Below, one piece after another: positions 10,938 to 22,814 of a stretch of DNA of 64,000 nucleotides. The position numbers were made by a program, and so were the translations under genes. Position 1 is the first letter of the stretch. Each line of letters starts with the position of its first letter. The DNA comes from Crocodylus rhombifer (taxonomy: Eukaryota > Chordata > Crocodylia > Crocodylidae). The notes beneath the pieces were generated by a model. That model made no database searches, was not told the origin of the DNA, and saw only the letters and a program-made list of their open reading frames with translations. Where the stretch lies: assembly GCA_038503035.1 (NCBI GenBank), contig JAVSML010024439.1:82333-146332 (forward strand). The letters are read 5' to 3'.

Positions 10938-12240
10938 CTAGGGACAGACATTACGCATAAACTGGTTTAAGTGATCAGAAACTGGCTTCAACCTGTAACA
11001 GAACAGATGTTCAGTGCACATAAACCACTTTGAAAATGGCTGAAACCAGTTTGAGATAAACCTGGTTGGATGTAGTATCAGACTTAATAGATTTGTGTCA
11101 AACTGGTTTATGCAATGTCTGTCCCAGACCCCTTGCTTGTTTCATAGATTTCATAGACATTTGGGCTGGAAGGGACCCTGGAGGATCATCGAGTCCAGCC
11201 CCTTGCCCCAGGGGCAGGAAGTCAGCTGGGGTCATAGGATCCCAGCAAGATAAGCATCCAAATGTGTCTTGAAGGCATTCAAAGCAGATGCTTGAACCGC
11301 CTCTGGCGCCAGTCTATTCCAAACCTTGGGGACTCGGACAGTGAAGAAGTTCTTTCTTATGTTCAGCCTGAATCGGTCGTGGCGGAGTTTGTGACCATTT
11401 GATCTTGTCATCCCTTGGGGTGCTCTGGTGAACAGACATTCCCCCAGATCCTGATGAGCACCCCTGATAAACTTATAGGTGGCCACCAGATCACCCCTGA
11501 GCCTGTGCTTTTCCAGGCTGAAGAGCCCCATGGCTCTCAGCCTTTCATCATAAGGTCTGTTTTCCTGACCTCTGATCATGTGCGTGGCTGTCCTCTGCAC
11601 TCTCTCAAGTTTAGTTTAAGTTAAATCAGACTCCTGCAGCATCCTGGCATTGCTCTCTGGGCTGGGTAGGGCTCTCTGCTACACAGCAGAGCTGGCCCGT
11701 CCCCTCTGCTCCCTGGCTGGAGCTCCAGTAGAGACTGCAGGCATCTGCTTGACTTCCCCCTGCTCCCTCTGTCCCCTCCCTGTCCCCTCTGCCTTACACA
11801 GTCATGTCTCAGCATTAGCTAGCAGACCACATGCTGGCTACAGTCTGCGCTGTGGGAGACCAGACAAAAGCAGAATCAACAGGTAGCTGGTAATGTCCCT
11901 CTCTTGTTTTCTTAATGGGGTGATAAAAACTGAGTTAGGGGTGATAAACAGTCTGTTATCAGTTCTCTGCTGGGCTGGTCAGAAGTGGTGGAGGGGGGGA
12001 ACTCTTCCTTAATCAGAGAGTCCTGCTGGGGCCTAGCCACGCCCCCCTCAGCTTAGCACTATAGAAGGGAAGGGAGAGCTGCTTTAGTGCTCCCTGGCTT
12101 CTAGCCTGAGCCACTTCAGGTATGTGCCTGCATGTCTGGGATGTCTGTGCAGTTACAAACTGATTCAGCCTAGCCAGATTATACTAACCTGCAAAGATTG
12201 AATCAATTCAGGCCCAGGCTTTTTGAATTTCTGTCCTTAG
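10938..12240 (+). mobile_element. Composite DNA element, copy B, interrupted by CR1
   Basis: It begins CTAGGGACAGACATTACGC and ends GAATTTCTGTCCTTAG. The flanks CCTTAAGG (10930-10937) and CCTAAATG (12241-12248) agree at 6 of 8 positions, suggesting a hAT-type 8-bp duplication. The internal end 'caatgtctgtcccag' lies near 11113-11127. A CR1 fragment occupies 11143-11613; without it the element is about 830 bp and collinear with copy A. Confidence 0.75.
11143..11613 (-). mobile_element. CR1 LINE 3' fragment with ORF2 C-terminus
   Basis: On the minus strand a 122-codon frame (11232-11600) encodes the end of CR1 ORF2. It has the motif order RLRGDLVATYKFIRG, then RFRLNIRKNFFTVRVPKVWN, then NAFKTHLDAYL. 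The 3' end on the plus strand is 'catagatttcatagac', the short repeated tail of CR1. GTTT flanks the insert at 11139-11142 and 11614-11617, a possible short target duplication. The rest of the element, including the reverse transcriptase core, is absent, as is usual for 5'-truncated CR1 copies. It lies inside composite element copy B and is therefore younger than it. Confidence 0.9.
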
Positions 12241-12252
12241 CCTAAATGTAAG

Positions 12253-13422
12253 TGTCACGGAGCGGGGACCTAGGGGCGGCCGTGATCTCTCCTAGCGCCC
12301 CCTACTGTGCCAAGTGGGGTGTCCATGCACCCTCGTTCTCACCCGCCACATCTTTGATGACAAAAGTATTAAGGGAGTCTGCCTTTTCAACCCCTTTGGA
12401 CACGGAACCCTGACGTATCCCAGTTTGTCTCCTGTCTATGGTGATTCTGTGCATTCCTGCCTCAAGGGCTACACGTGGTTCCTACCTCCCCTGATACCAC
12501 GCCCCAAGCCTCTCGGATGTCCCGGACGTTGTCTAGTCAATCTCAGATGGCCTGCGTCCTTACAGATGCTCTCTGGCCTCTCCTTCCTTACAGTCGCCAG
12601 TGCTCCCTGTGGACGCTCCCCGGCCTCTCTCATGGCCAAGCCCGCACCAGGCCTTCTCTCGTGATTGGGCCTTCGCTCACAACCCTGTCTGCACTGGGGT
12701 CTAACCTCACAATTAAGTCCTAGGCGCGTGCCCTCCCTGTGGCTTCTCTCATGCTCACCTTCCCTGGGGCTTCTTGGCTGTGTGCCCTCCCTGGGCTCCG
12801 CCCAGACTGGGGCCTATCTCCGCGCTTGGGGCTCAGGTGGCCATAGCTGTGCCTGGCCCCTAAATCCCCCGCTGCGGATCTACAACTCCTGTGGGCTCAG
12901 GCGGCCTTGGCCTTACCTGGCCCCAATCCACTATGCCCCTTCGCAGGGCTGGGGTCAATGCCCCCTTAATGCTGTGCCCTCTCTGGCACTGGAGTCTCCA
13001 CACCACTGTGGAGCCCCACTGAGGCCTCCTCCAACCCCTTATAGCCTCTCCCGGTCCTCCGGTGTAACAACCAAAAGCAATAACATAAGCCAGTCGGCTG
13101 CAACTCAAAAATAAGCCTCCTGGCTAAAATGCAAACTCTAAACCATCAGGCTATTTATCCTCCCCAAATCTCTACCAGGACTTCCTCCACCCAGTCTCCT
13201 TGCATGGAAGCTGTTCTGGCCATCAGGCTTCTCTACTCTGCTTGCCTCAACAGAGCTCTGACTTCCTCAGCTGCCAGAGGGGAACTGACTCTGGCCTCAG
13301 CCTGGCTTGTTTATATAGGCCAGGCCCTGCCCCCTTCTGGTCAGCTGACCAAACTGCGGTTGCCCCAGCATCTGGCACCTATAACTCTTTCTAGGAGCAG
13401 GGCGCTTCAATGCCCTGCGACA
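12253..13422 (+). mobile_element. Solo LTR, 1170 bp
   Basis: It starts TGTCACGG and ends CCTGCGACA (TG...CA). It is flanked by the perfect 5-bp duplication GTAAG at 12248-12252 and 13423-13427. The composition is C-rich and unlike the surroundings, and a TATA motif lies near 13312, about 110 bp from the 3' end. Five-bp duplications fit Ty3/gypsy elements or some endogenous retroviruses, and I cannot decide between these. No internal coding region or second LTR is visible, so it is a solo LTR left by recombination. The 5' flank directly abuts the end of composite element B. Short frames inside are not genes. Confidence 0.8.
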
Positions 13423-13562
13423 GTAAGAAAGGTGATGATTGTAGTCCCCCCTCACTTTCATGAACTCTATCCATAATTTAGTATTTGTTCTTTTTAGCTG
13501 TTTGTAAAACTAGTTAATCCATAAACCATCAACTTTTTTAAGCACTTCAGAGTGCCTGTCAT

Positions 13563-13690
13563 GGTAAATGCTTAAGTCCAGCTCTGTTCAGCGTGCATGT
13601 AGGCACATAATTGAGTCCCATTGACTTTAAAGCTAAGCATGTGTTTATGTGCTTTATTTAAGTGGAATTTAGGTTCTGATCCTGCAATAT
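13563..13690. repeat. Ancient sauropsid repeat (CTTAAG-rich family)
   Basis: The motifs 'aaatgcttaagtcc', 'gtcccattgactttaaagc' and 'ttctgatcctgcaat' occur in the order of a widespread old sauropsid repeat with palindromic character. Related fragments lie at 38180-38260 and 38993-39050. I know the pattern, not a verified family name. Confidence 0.45.
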
Positions 13691-15304
13691 CATCTATTCT
13701 TAGCCTTATTTTGAATTGGGGTGAAAGCTTCAAAAAAAGATTTTTGCAGCTATTCATTTAAACGCAAAACAACCATTTGGGTCAACCATGTTCATGTCAT
13801 GTTTTATTCATTAAACATTTATACATGATCACAGTGTATTCACTGGGAGCTATTTACCATTCATTACTTCTTGAAAGGGAGTTAGATGATGCTGAGGGAG
13901 TGGTGCATTATCATAATTCCATTTGAAAATGGTGTCAAGCTTACCCATCGTTGTGGATAGGAAATGTTTCTTTTATTTCAGTTAGTACGCACACATGTGC
14001 AGGCACAGATTGAAGAAAATAAATACAGTTTGAAATTAAAATATTAAGTGCTATTTTTAAACAATAAGATTTGAATGCAACATGTATATAAATAGTACAT
14101 TAAATCTCTGTTGCACTTTCTACTATTTGTAATGTCTTTTGGCATTACAAGCACTAACTTCTTACACCTCACAGCATGTCTGAGATGAGAATTGTTTCCT
14201 TCCCCCCCTCAAATTGGAATTATGTTTAAAGCAGGGAAGTGAGTTCTTCAGGGTGGATTAAGGCCAGAGCCAGCTAGATCTAAGGTTTCCAATCTCCCAT
14301 CATTCTCTACAACCACAAAACATGTTTTTCTCTATCAGCTACAAAAGGTAGGGTCCTCAGTTGGGTTCCTGGATACAGGAGTAGGTATTTAGACACAAAA
14401 TTGTTATAGCTAAGGGCTGGTTTCAGCATCAAAATGCTGAGTATTTGGGTATTTGGTACTTGAATATGATCTTATGGTGCCTGTAGGGTTGACAGCCTGA
14501 ACACTATACATACTTGGTTTGGAGGCAATTTTTAATTTTGGTTTAATGTCTGTCTTTAGGCTATCTGTTGATATAGATGCCACGGTGACAAGATGTGAAT
14601 ATATGAGCAACAAAAACAAATACATTCATTTTAACTCTCACGTACTTCCAGCTTAATGTCTAGAAGCATTTTTTCAGGCCAGCCTGGGATACATTTAAAC
14701 TGAGATACTAAAAGTGAAAGACCATAGTCAGTATCTGAATTTGCTGCCAAAACTTACATATAATATTCTGTTCCCTACTGGACTTGAACAATATGTACCA
14801 TTATTTAAATTTAATATATCAGTACCAATAAAAAAATCACAGTAGCCTCTTTGGACTGACAGTGCAACACATTTAGGACTGATTGTTTAAAGGCTTAGTT
14901 TAAAGAATACTGAACAAAGTTTAATAATATATGCTATTTTATTATGCTGGTGTTTTTTCTATTTTGTCCTTGTTGCTGCTGATTCCCACTTGAGCTGGTT
15001 GAATTTGTAATTATAAGCTATCTGATGAATGTGTTGCTTTTTTCTGTTAGTAAACTGGCCTTGAACAATCTTAGTATCTGCAAGTGTGTTTATTGCTCAC
15101 TGAATTGTTTGGACAAATTCATCTCAGCTCTGGTTTGTTTGTAAGCCATTCATTTCAGCTCTTTGCTATTCATCATTTGTCACATATATTTGGTCATCCA
15201 AGACATATGGTATTTAGGTTGTCCTTTCTTAGTGGAAGACTGAAACTTTAAAAATAGAAGAATGACAAACAATGAACGGCAAATACAATTATTATGTATT
15301 ATTT
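13691..15304. other. AT-rich stretch, nothing recognised
   Basis: About 1.6 kb of low-GC DNA with no recognisable gene, RNA or transposon. Confidence 0.55.
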
Positions 15305-15395
15305 GTATTGTGATAGTGCCTGGGAGCCCCAACACTGTTCAAACACAAGTCAGAAAGGCAGGCCTTGCCTCCAAAAGCTTACAATATAAATAGCT
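15305..15395. repeat. Ancient amniote repeat fragment
   Basis: 'agtgcctgggagccccaaca', then 'gttcaaacacaagtcagaaa', then 'aagcttacaatataa' follows the order of an old amniote interspersed repeat (MIR- or LINE-tail-like). The family assignment is uncertain. Confidence 0.4.
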
Positions 15396-15719
15396 AATAA
15401 GAAATGACAACTGCTCTTGTGTATGTATGAATACCCTTGTTTTCATGTGAATACTATAGATGTTTGTATGAAGAACAGCCAACCTCCAAGAATCTGGGTA
15501 AACAAAATCCCTTTTATATGACTGCTCACAGATCAAATGCAATATGAAAATGGTCAAATCAACAGAACCGTTAAATAATGAAACAAACATTCAGAAATGC
15601 AATTTCTGCAGCATTTAATTAACTCTTAATTACTGTAATAAGTATAATACTTAGCATTTATGGAACATTTTATAGTTCCAAGCTTTACAAACCTGAGGGG
15701 TTTTTTCCTGGCTGAGGCT

Positions 15720-15974
15720 TTAAGCATTACCACCTTGGAGAATCTGCCCAGATTTCACATGGACTCTAGTTCCTATTAGAAGAGAAACCTGAGTGTAGAC
15801 AGTGCTGTGATTATGTTCAGGCACTGCAGACATAATCAGTAAGGTTCCTCTCCAAAGAAATCTCAGCATGTCCTGATAGAAGGCAACTTGCATTAACTTG
15901 GAAGGATCTTACAAACTCTTACTGACTTGAACGGTACTTACACACACACACACACACACACACACACTCAGAAT

Positions 15975-16007
<33 letters not shown>

Positions 16008-16179
16008 AGAATGACTGCCTAGGATTGCCTATAAATAAGCTACGTACCTAAGTAGGCATTTGCAAGACCACGTACATAATCTATAACTATTTGAATAAAA
16101 TGATGATGCTGACTAACAACATTATGACGATAGTTAAGAAAACCACCCTCATGTACTGTGGGTAAATTGGTCTCTGCCT
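15720..16179 (+). repeat. Left arm of a long-range inverted duplication
   Basis: The segment from about 15766 to 16179 is closely matched by the reverse complement of 23348-23710. Similarity fades but remains detectable out to about 15720. Long identical runs such as 'ggcaacttgcattaacttgg' and 'gatgatgctgactaacaaca' occur in both arms. The left arm differs mainly by an expanded CA tract. No transposon-like ends are seen at the edges. Confidence 0.85.
15939..16005. repeat. Duplicated (CA)n microsatellite
   Basis: Two CA tracts (about 15939-15967 and 15976-16005) are each followed by 'ctcagaatga', so a CA-plus-10-bp unit was tandemly duplicated. The other arm of the inverted duplication has only about five CA units at this place. 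Confidence 0.95.
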
Positions 16180-18709
16180 AGCAAAGCTGCCTGGCAGCTC
16201 CTATAGCAACAACAGAAGTGTTCACTTGCAGAGAGGCCTCCACATCTGGTGTCCCCCAAACCAGGACAATGGCTTAAAAATGCAATAAAAAGATAATAGG
16301 CTTTTCTCTGAGATGCAAAACAAGAAATGGCCAGAGATAAAGCAGGTTTGTGGAGCCCTGCCACACTTCGTCCAAGCTGCTGTCAAATGCAGATGTTAAA
16401 GGGGAAACAATGTTTCAAACGTGACTCATAAGAGAACAATAAGTAGTGTGGGGGTGCAGAGGAAACTCTTGAATCACAGCTGCAGAAAGGAAAACAAAGG
16501 ATTTACTATACAATTACCATAGTGTATTATCTGAGGCAAAGTCTTGTTAGATAAGATCTCTATTATACCAGCTTCATGGCTGCATCTGCTAGCCTGTTAG
16601 TTTGTTGACACTTGATTTTCTGGGAGATGGAGGCTGTTAATATTTTACACATTAAAAACTGTAGATGGAGAGAATGTCGATATACGAAGATATACGAGAT
16701 ACGAAGCTCTGTTTCATACAAATGGCTGAGATACCATGCTATTGGTCACAGCACCGGGACACGATGGAACAGAAGGAAACGGGGATAGATATTTTTCCTG
16801 GTTTGTAACTGCTAAATGAAAGGAAGCAATGATTCAGTGCTGTGGTTTTCTGTACGTTTTCCAGAGAAACATCATTCAGGAATCCCATTCCCATCTTACT
16901 GGATCTTGTGAAAGGCTTCCTTCCATTCAGCTATGTAGGAGAAGCAGGATGGGCACAACTCTCAGGTCCAGAGCCCCTAATCAAATTCTAATTCTAGATT
17001 CAAATGCCAGCTCCAGCGCCGATTTACTCCATGGCTTTGGAAGGGAGAGAGGTGGGTCCTGAAAACTTCTGGATCAAATTAATCCCTGCAGTAACATAGG
17101 TTCTGAAATCCCTCCAGGATGCATTTGATCCTTCTGGTCCCCAGTTTACCCATGATGTGAGCAAGTGTCTTTCTTCAGGCACAATTAATCCTTATAAATT
17201 TCATTGAGTTCCTTATATTAAAGCATCAATAATTTGATAGTTGGAAATTATTATTATTTGTTATTCATCTTGTTTTAAAAGATTTAAATGACAGTGATAA
17301 AAATAGTTATACAATTTCAATGGAGAACGATAGAATCATACAACTGAAGGGCTGGAAGGACCTTCAAGGGTCATCTAAGCACATTTTTCCTCTACGGCTA
17401 GTTCACATAAGCTTATACCATCCTTGACAGGTGGTTGTCTACTATGTTCTTAAACACCTCCACTGACGGTACTTACAAAGCATTCCTGAGTAAAAGAAAT
17501 GCTCTTTCAGGAGGTATGTGTCTGCCTACACCAAAGTAAAATTGCTGCAACTCCATTTAAGTGAACAGAGATACTGAGATCCAAGTATAACAGGCCACCT
17601 TTGTATGTGTACACATTACTCTCTGTTAATGCTCTAAGGAGTTACCTATGTTCATCATAAAAGGAGTAGAGACTTGTACTGACTGTTTTTAAAAATCCTG
17701 AGGACTCCTGTGTTTATCTTTTTGCTGCTGGTGGTAGCATCAAGCCATAGTTGCTGTAATAAAACTCATATCTTCCATTTAAACCTGCCAGCCCTGACCT
17801 CAGCAGGTTACCATTTGTCTTTCTAAATTATTACTCTTGCAAATTGCTTTGATTGTGGAGCAGCCATTATTTAAATATTTAATGGCCATATTACTCCCAA
17901 CCCATACAGAAAAAAGACAGTTTGATAAATGAATAAAAATCAATTGCATAAATGTATCTCATGGAAAATAAACATTTCTTTTAAGCCGTTTCAGCAGTCA
18001 GTAGCAGTGGTATCCTAGGACTTCCTCATATGAATTATAGCGTTGAAATAAAGGCAGAGAATCAATTGTTAACTGTGCCACACTTGAAAGCCAGAGTGTA
18101 CCAAACGGTAGCTTAGGACCGCAGTCTGTCACTCACTCTTTTGATGTCTCATAACTGGCCAATAGGCATAGAGCACATGTGTATCAACCTTATCCTTGTC
18201 TCTTCCAAGTGTAGGCAGGCCTGGGATTACGCCAGGGCTTTGTAGGAGGGAGTTAAAGAGTGAGCATGAGTATTATTCATGAAGGGAGGTCAGAATAAAT
18301 GAAATAGATACACCCTTTAGTTTTGGCAGCTGTGTTCCATTAACGTATATGCCTACTGCTTTTTTGTTACTAATACTGGATCCATTAGGAGCTCAACCTT
18401 CATTCCTATCAGCAATTTTATTTTATTCATTGCAGATTGATACTGCAGAGAATTAAAATGGAAAGTGCGTCTGTATTTACACTTCAGAAATTAAATGACT
18501 ATGTCCAAATTATATTCAGTCCATTTAGTTTGCAAGGAAAGATATGTAGGTGAATTCTGATCTCTTTCTACATAGAGGTAAATCAGGAAGAACTCCACTT
18601 CTTAGCAACATTGCTGTGGGACCATTAGGCTTTTGGCTGATTCCCACTACCACCCAAGTTAAGGACCTGATTAACAGTGTTAATCAGAAGCTAGGGGAGT
18701 TGTTTTTGG
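16180..18709. other. Low-repeat stretch
   Basis: About 2.5 kb with no recognised gene. It contains one old CR1 tail (17331-17495) and a short degenerate direct repeat of 'atatacgaag' type at about 16679-16705. The rest is AT-rich and unremarkable. Confidence 0.5.
17331..17495 (-). mobile_element. Old CR1-type LINE 3' fragment
   Basis: 'tagaatcatacaactgaagg', then 'ctggaaggaccttcaagggt', then 'ttcttaaacacctccac' follows the reverse complement of a CR1 3' end. It is much more diverged than the other CR1 copies here, so it belongs to an older subfamily. Confidence 0.65.
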
Positions 18710-18714
18710 ATAAC

Positions 18715-19506
18715 TGACAGGGGGCCTTCCCAGGGCTAGATCTCAAGTTAGGGCAGGCTGCCCTGACTCACCTGCCATGACTTGAATGTTATGGTAATAT
18801 ATTAAGTGGGAGGCTGCCCATTCATGGCCCCGATGCCTGGGGAAGCTATCCATGGCTCCATACCTTCTCTACACTGTGGCCCATACCTCACAGATGGCAT
18901 CCAGATTGTTATTTCTTCTCGGTCTGAGACCAGAGCAAACAGTCCTTTCTTGGCCTCATTCACCCACACTCACTCACACTGCCCCCCTCTTACAGGGGAC
19001 TCTTGCACTCTGCCCATTACTGGGCCACTCTCTAGTGCCCCTGCACCCTTTGAGCGACCCCCTTGAGTCATCAGGCTTTACTACTCACACTCCGGCAGCG
19101 CCATGCAGCAACTTCAGATCCCATGAGTTCCCCCACTCTATNNNNNNNNNNTGGCCCCTGCTACAACTCTCTACGCTACCCACCAGATGGCAGGGGCTGG
19201 GGTTAAGGTGTTCCTACCCACCTTTCACTGGGGAGGGGCAGGGTACATGGTCTGGTATTTCTTGAGGGCTGTCCCGCCACAGACAGTCCCGCCAGACCCC
19301 CCGTGCAGTTTCAGGTCATGCCTAAGCCTAGGAGCCTCCTGCCATCCCCATAGCTCCTGCCTTTATCACCAAGATGTTCTGAGCGGCAGCCCAACTAGGT
19401 GATGTTTCTCCAGCTGCCAGCAGCAGACTGCTGCCCCGCCTGCTGCCCTAATCAAGGCCTGCCTCCAGCCCTTAAAGTGGCAGGCACCCAAAGGTGCAGT
19501 GCCACA
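18715..19506 (+). mobile_element. Solo LTR containing the assembly gap
   Basis: It starts TGACAGGGGGCC and ends GTGCCACA (TG...CA). It is flanked by the perfect 5-bp duplication ATAAC at 18710-18714 and 19507-19511. A weak TATA-like 'cttaaagtgg' at 19471 is about 35 bp from the end. The sequence is C-rich, differs from the LTR at 12253-13422, and has no associated internal region. Its true length is uncertain because 10 N interrupt it at 19142-19151. Frames across it are not genes. Confidence 0.7.
19142..19151. other. Assembly gap (10 N)
   Basis: Ten consecutive N. The real gap size is unknown, because a run of ten is commonly used as a placeholder. Confidence 1.
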
Positions 19507-19511
19507 ATAAC

Positions 19512-20233
19512 CTTGGTATAATTCAGATCAGGATTAGTGCCAATTAACTCTGCTCACATTGGGAGTCACCCAAAACCCTAACTGTCCCATAGCAAGGGTG
19601 TTTATACACTAGTGTTACAGGCCTTTTGATAGGAGCCCTACACTTGCATTTGTGCATGGGTGGGTTGTGTACACAGCTTAGGCTGGTGCAGGATTATGCA
19701 TATATATCTTGCAAGTGTTGATCTAATGAAAGGACTGTTCCCTCCCAAACAATCTACCATCCATCAGTATCAACCACTGATCTAAAGGGTGCTTGCATCT
19801 CATACCAAGTCTGGAACTATTATTTTATTAATTTAATGTTATTACTTTACTAATGAAGTTGAGCCCAGTAGTCATTTCCCACAATTTACCTTATTTTATT
19901 GATGGCAAAAGTGCTTGTAATGGAAACAGCAAACAGTGCCCATAATGGATATTAAATGATAAGCCCAGTCTCAAGGCAGAATAATTTTCTCCTGCCTACT
20001 CTGATGGTAGACACCCTTACAATTTCCAAGGTCACCCAAAGTTCAAAATACAACAAAATTTAAAATTTAAAAGCCAAATTACGGAACTATTATCCCCACA
20101 GGTGAGCAGGTATTGCATGGAGTACTTTGACTCAGTAGAGTGATTCAGTGTACTAGCTTACCCCTGGGAATATACATTTTCAGATCTGCCTCTAACATAA
20201 CTGTGGTTCTGTATCTTCCTAGTCTCTGCCCTG
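19512..20233. other. AT-rich stretch, nothing recognised
   Basis: About 720 bp of ordinary low-GC DNA with no feature I can support. Confidence 0.5.
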
Positions 20234-20523
20234 CCGTATTTTTTTGTATATAACACACCCCAGAATATAATACACAGCTTATTTCTGAAAGGCAGAAAGA
20301 AGAAAAAAGGTCTTTACTAACGTTAGCTATACTTGGGGTGGGGGGTTGCTAAGGAGCTGATCCTTATGTTCTGCTCTGCGTGATGTGTCAGATTTTACTT
20401 CTAGTTTCACCTGTTCAAATGCAAAACCTGCTCTTGCAGTATTTTTCACATATAATGAGCACTCCAATTTCCAGAAGCTGTTTTTTTTGTGGGGAAGTGC
20501 ATATTGTAAGCAAGAAAATATGG
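20234..20523. mobile_element. Tc1/mariner-like MITE remnant
   Basis: It begins 'ccgtatttttttgtatataa' and ends with the inverted form 'tgtaagcaagaaaatatgg' followed by TA. This fits a family of short vertebrate elements with CCGTATTTT-type ends inserting at TA. The left TA appears changed to TG. A related single end may lie at 31277-31320 ('taccatatttacttaaaaag'). Confidence 0.5.
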
Positions 20524-22814
20524 TATTTATCTTACTTCTCTTCCTTAAAGTGTGCTTAACCCTTGCACTGGCATTTTCCAGATGCATCAGCTATAAAACA
20601 CTGCTGCACAAGACTGGGGATACTTTATCACTTTATTTTTGTGGTATCTTTAAAGCCTAGCTCAAAGGTACCCTTAAGCTAGATGTTGAGCTTTTTAGAG
20701 GTCTTTAGGATGAAAGCTTAGCCCAGAGGCACCATAAAAATAAGCTTTCTACTTTAAGGGCACCTCCAGGCTAAGCTTTTACCTTTCAAAATATTTTTAA
20801 ACTACTTTTTGAGGGGGTAAGAGGGGTGGGGAGCATATGGTTTCTCCATATGCTGTAGTCAGAAAATTACTTTATGGATAATTCAGCTATGACTGTAGGA
20901 AAAAAGTTCTTTATATGTAAGAAAGTGGCCTGTATGACAGATCTCCTTGATTTTAGGAATAAGCCAAGTTTGAAAAAAAATGGCTGAGAAATATTATGAT
21001 TAAGATTTTTAATCTCTGGCACAATTTGGTATATTATCAGTCAAATGCAAAAACCATCCATGAAAGAGTGATTAACAAGGATGAGCTCCAAGTCATGCTT
21101 CCTGCACTCTTTGCTCTGCTGCTCAAGAAGGATTGTTAGTTAGACTGGTTTTATTCTGTATTTGTGGAGCTCTGTGGCCAAGATCACTGGTCTTGATTAA
21201 GTCCTAGGCTAGGGGAGTATTCTGTTTGCTCTTTTTTTTATTAGTGTGGTTAACTATAAATTATTATGTTATTGTAAATCGGGGCCTGATTCTCATATAC
21301 AACATGGGTTATTTCCACTGCTTTGGCCCTGGAAAAGGACCTTAAAGTTTGCATAAATATGACAGCCTCCTCACTACTTTGCTGACTGTAACCATGTTTA
21401 CTTTTTCTCAGAGTCATGAAGCCCATGTGCATTACCATATTGTTCTGATTAGAAGTTCACCAGTCATGTAAGCCAACCCTGTTTTCAGATTCAAAAAACA
21501 ACCTTCTCCCAGAGCATAAGTTGATAACTATAGATAAAGGTTTTGAACAGCTGTTCCCCTTACAAAACCCCACAGGAGAATGAGATAATCAAGGAAAGGA
21601 CCAAGAAGGCTAAATGCACTAAAATAACTGTATTGAAAAGATTTCTGACTTGGTATTTTTATTGTATTCAGGTGCTCACTACAAGTACAAAAGCCAAGAC
21701 TGCTGGAGACCTAATTATATGTCAGTTCCACACACAAATCAAGTTGTGAGATATATAATTCTTTTGCAGGAAAAATAAGGTAGATAGAATCAGAAAAAGA
21801 CACTAGGTATAACAGATGAAGTATGTAAGGTTATCTAAGTCTGCAAGTCTATGTAGATTGCTCTGACTAATAATTAAAATTATGTGAAGATGGACCAATA
21901 ATAAGAAAGATGGAACAGAACCTAGAATTGAGTTTTCAACAGTAATTGCATTTCCTGAATTATCCAGGTATTTCTCAATCTGAATGCCATATTAATGCCG
22001 TCTTTTACACAGAAAAAAAATAGCTTCTCTTACCCAGCTTCTCCTATTTATTTGAATTTGCATCAAGTAGAAAACCCCAATTCACTGATCTGTTCTTCCC
22101 ATAAGATTAATCAAAGTTAGTTAAGTGCAGCCATGAAGAAACAGTCTCATAGGCTGTTGCTAGATGAAAATTAGTGAATTTGTTATGCAAAATAACAGTA
22201 TGTAATAGGGTGAGTCTGAGACACTATACTTACATAAAACGGTTACCTCGCACAAAATCAGGGCCCATTTCTACTAAACACAATTTTTTATTATTTAAAC
22301 ATTGAATCTTTGTAGCAAACTTTAGCTCATCTGTTTTGTTGCTGTATGTCTCTTGTGAATGGCAGAAATTTAGCATAAAACATGCTATAGAAGACTGTGT
22401 ATATCAACAGGCACATGTCTGAACTTCTTTAATACACAAAACTAAAGAAATTGTCCAAGCTGAGTGTGATGGAGAGAAGCTATGATAAACAGTCACACAA
22501 TTCATGAACTGGCAATATGCCCAGTTCTATAGCTGCCAGATTCAATTATTGGTATTTAGGCATATCGGTAGTGCAGATGGTTCTGTTTTCCGCATTCAAG
22601 ATGATTGGTGCACCTGCATTTTTGTTGTGATAACTCAGGAGCTAGAATCTCTCCTTGGCTAGGCATTCTCACTTGTGCTTTGCTTTTATTCCCATTCTGT
22701 TCGTCCGTTTAAAAGACTTTGAGAAGAACCATCATTATCTCTTTCATTTTCTTCTTAAAGGAATTTGTTTTGTTGTGTGTCAGCCCCACAAAAAAAAAAA
22801 GAAAGAAATTCCTT
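20524..22814. other. AT-rich stretch, nothing recognised
   Basis: About 2.3 kb with only short frames. A poly-A run lies at about 22790-22800. No gene or named repeat is seen. Confidence 0.5.

Noticed and set aside
12314..13476. Overlapping plus-strand frames of 82-149 codons
   Set aside because: They fall within the C-rich solo LTR and have no retroviral or host protein features.
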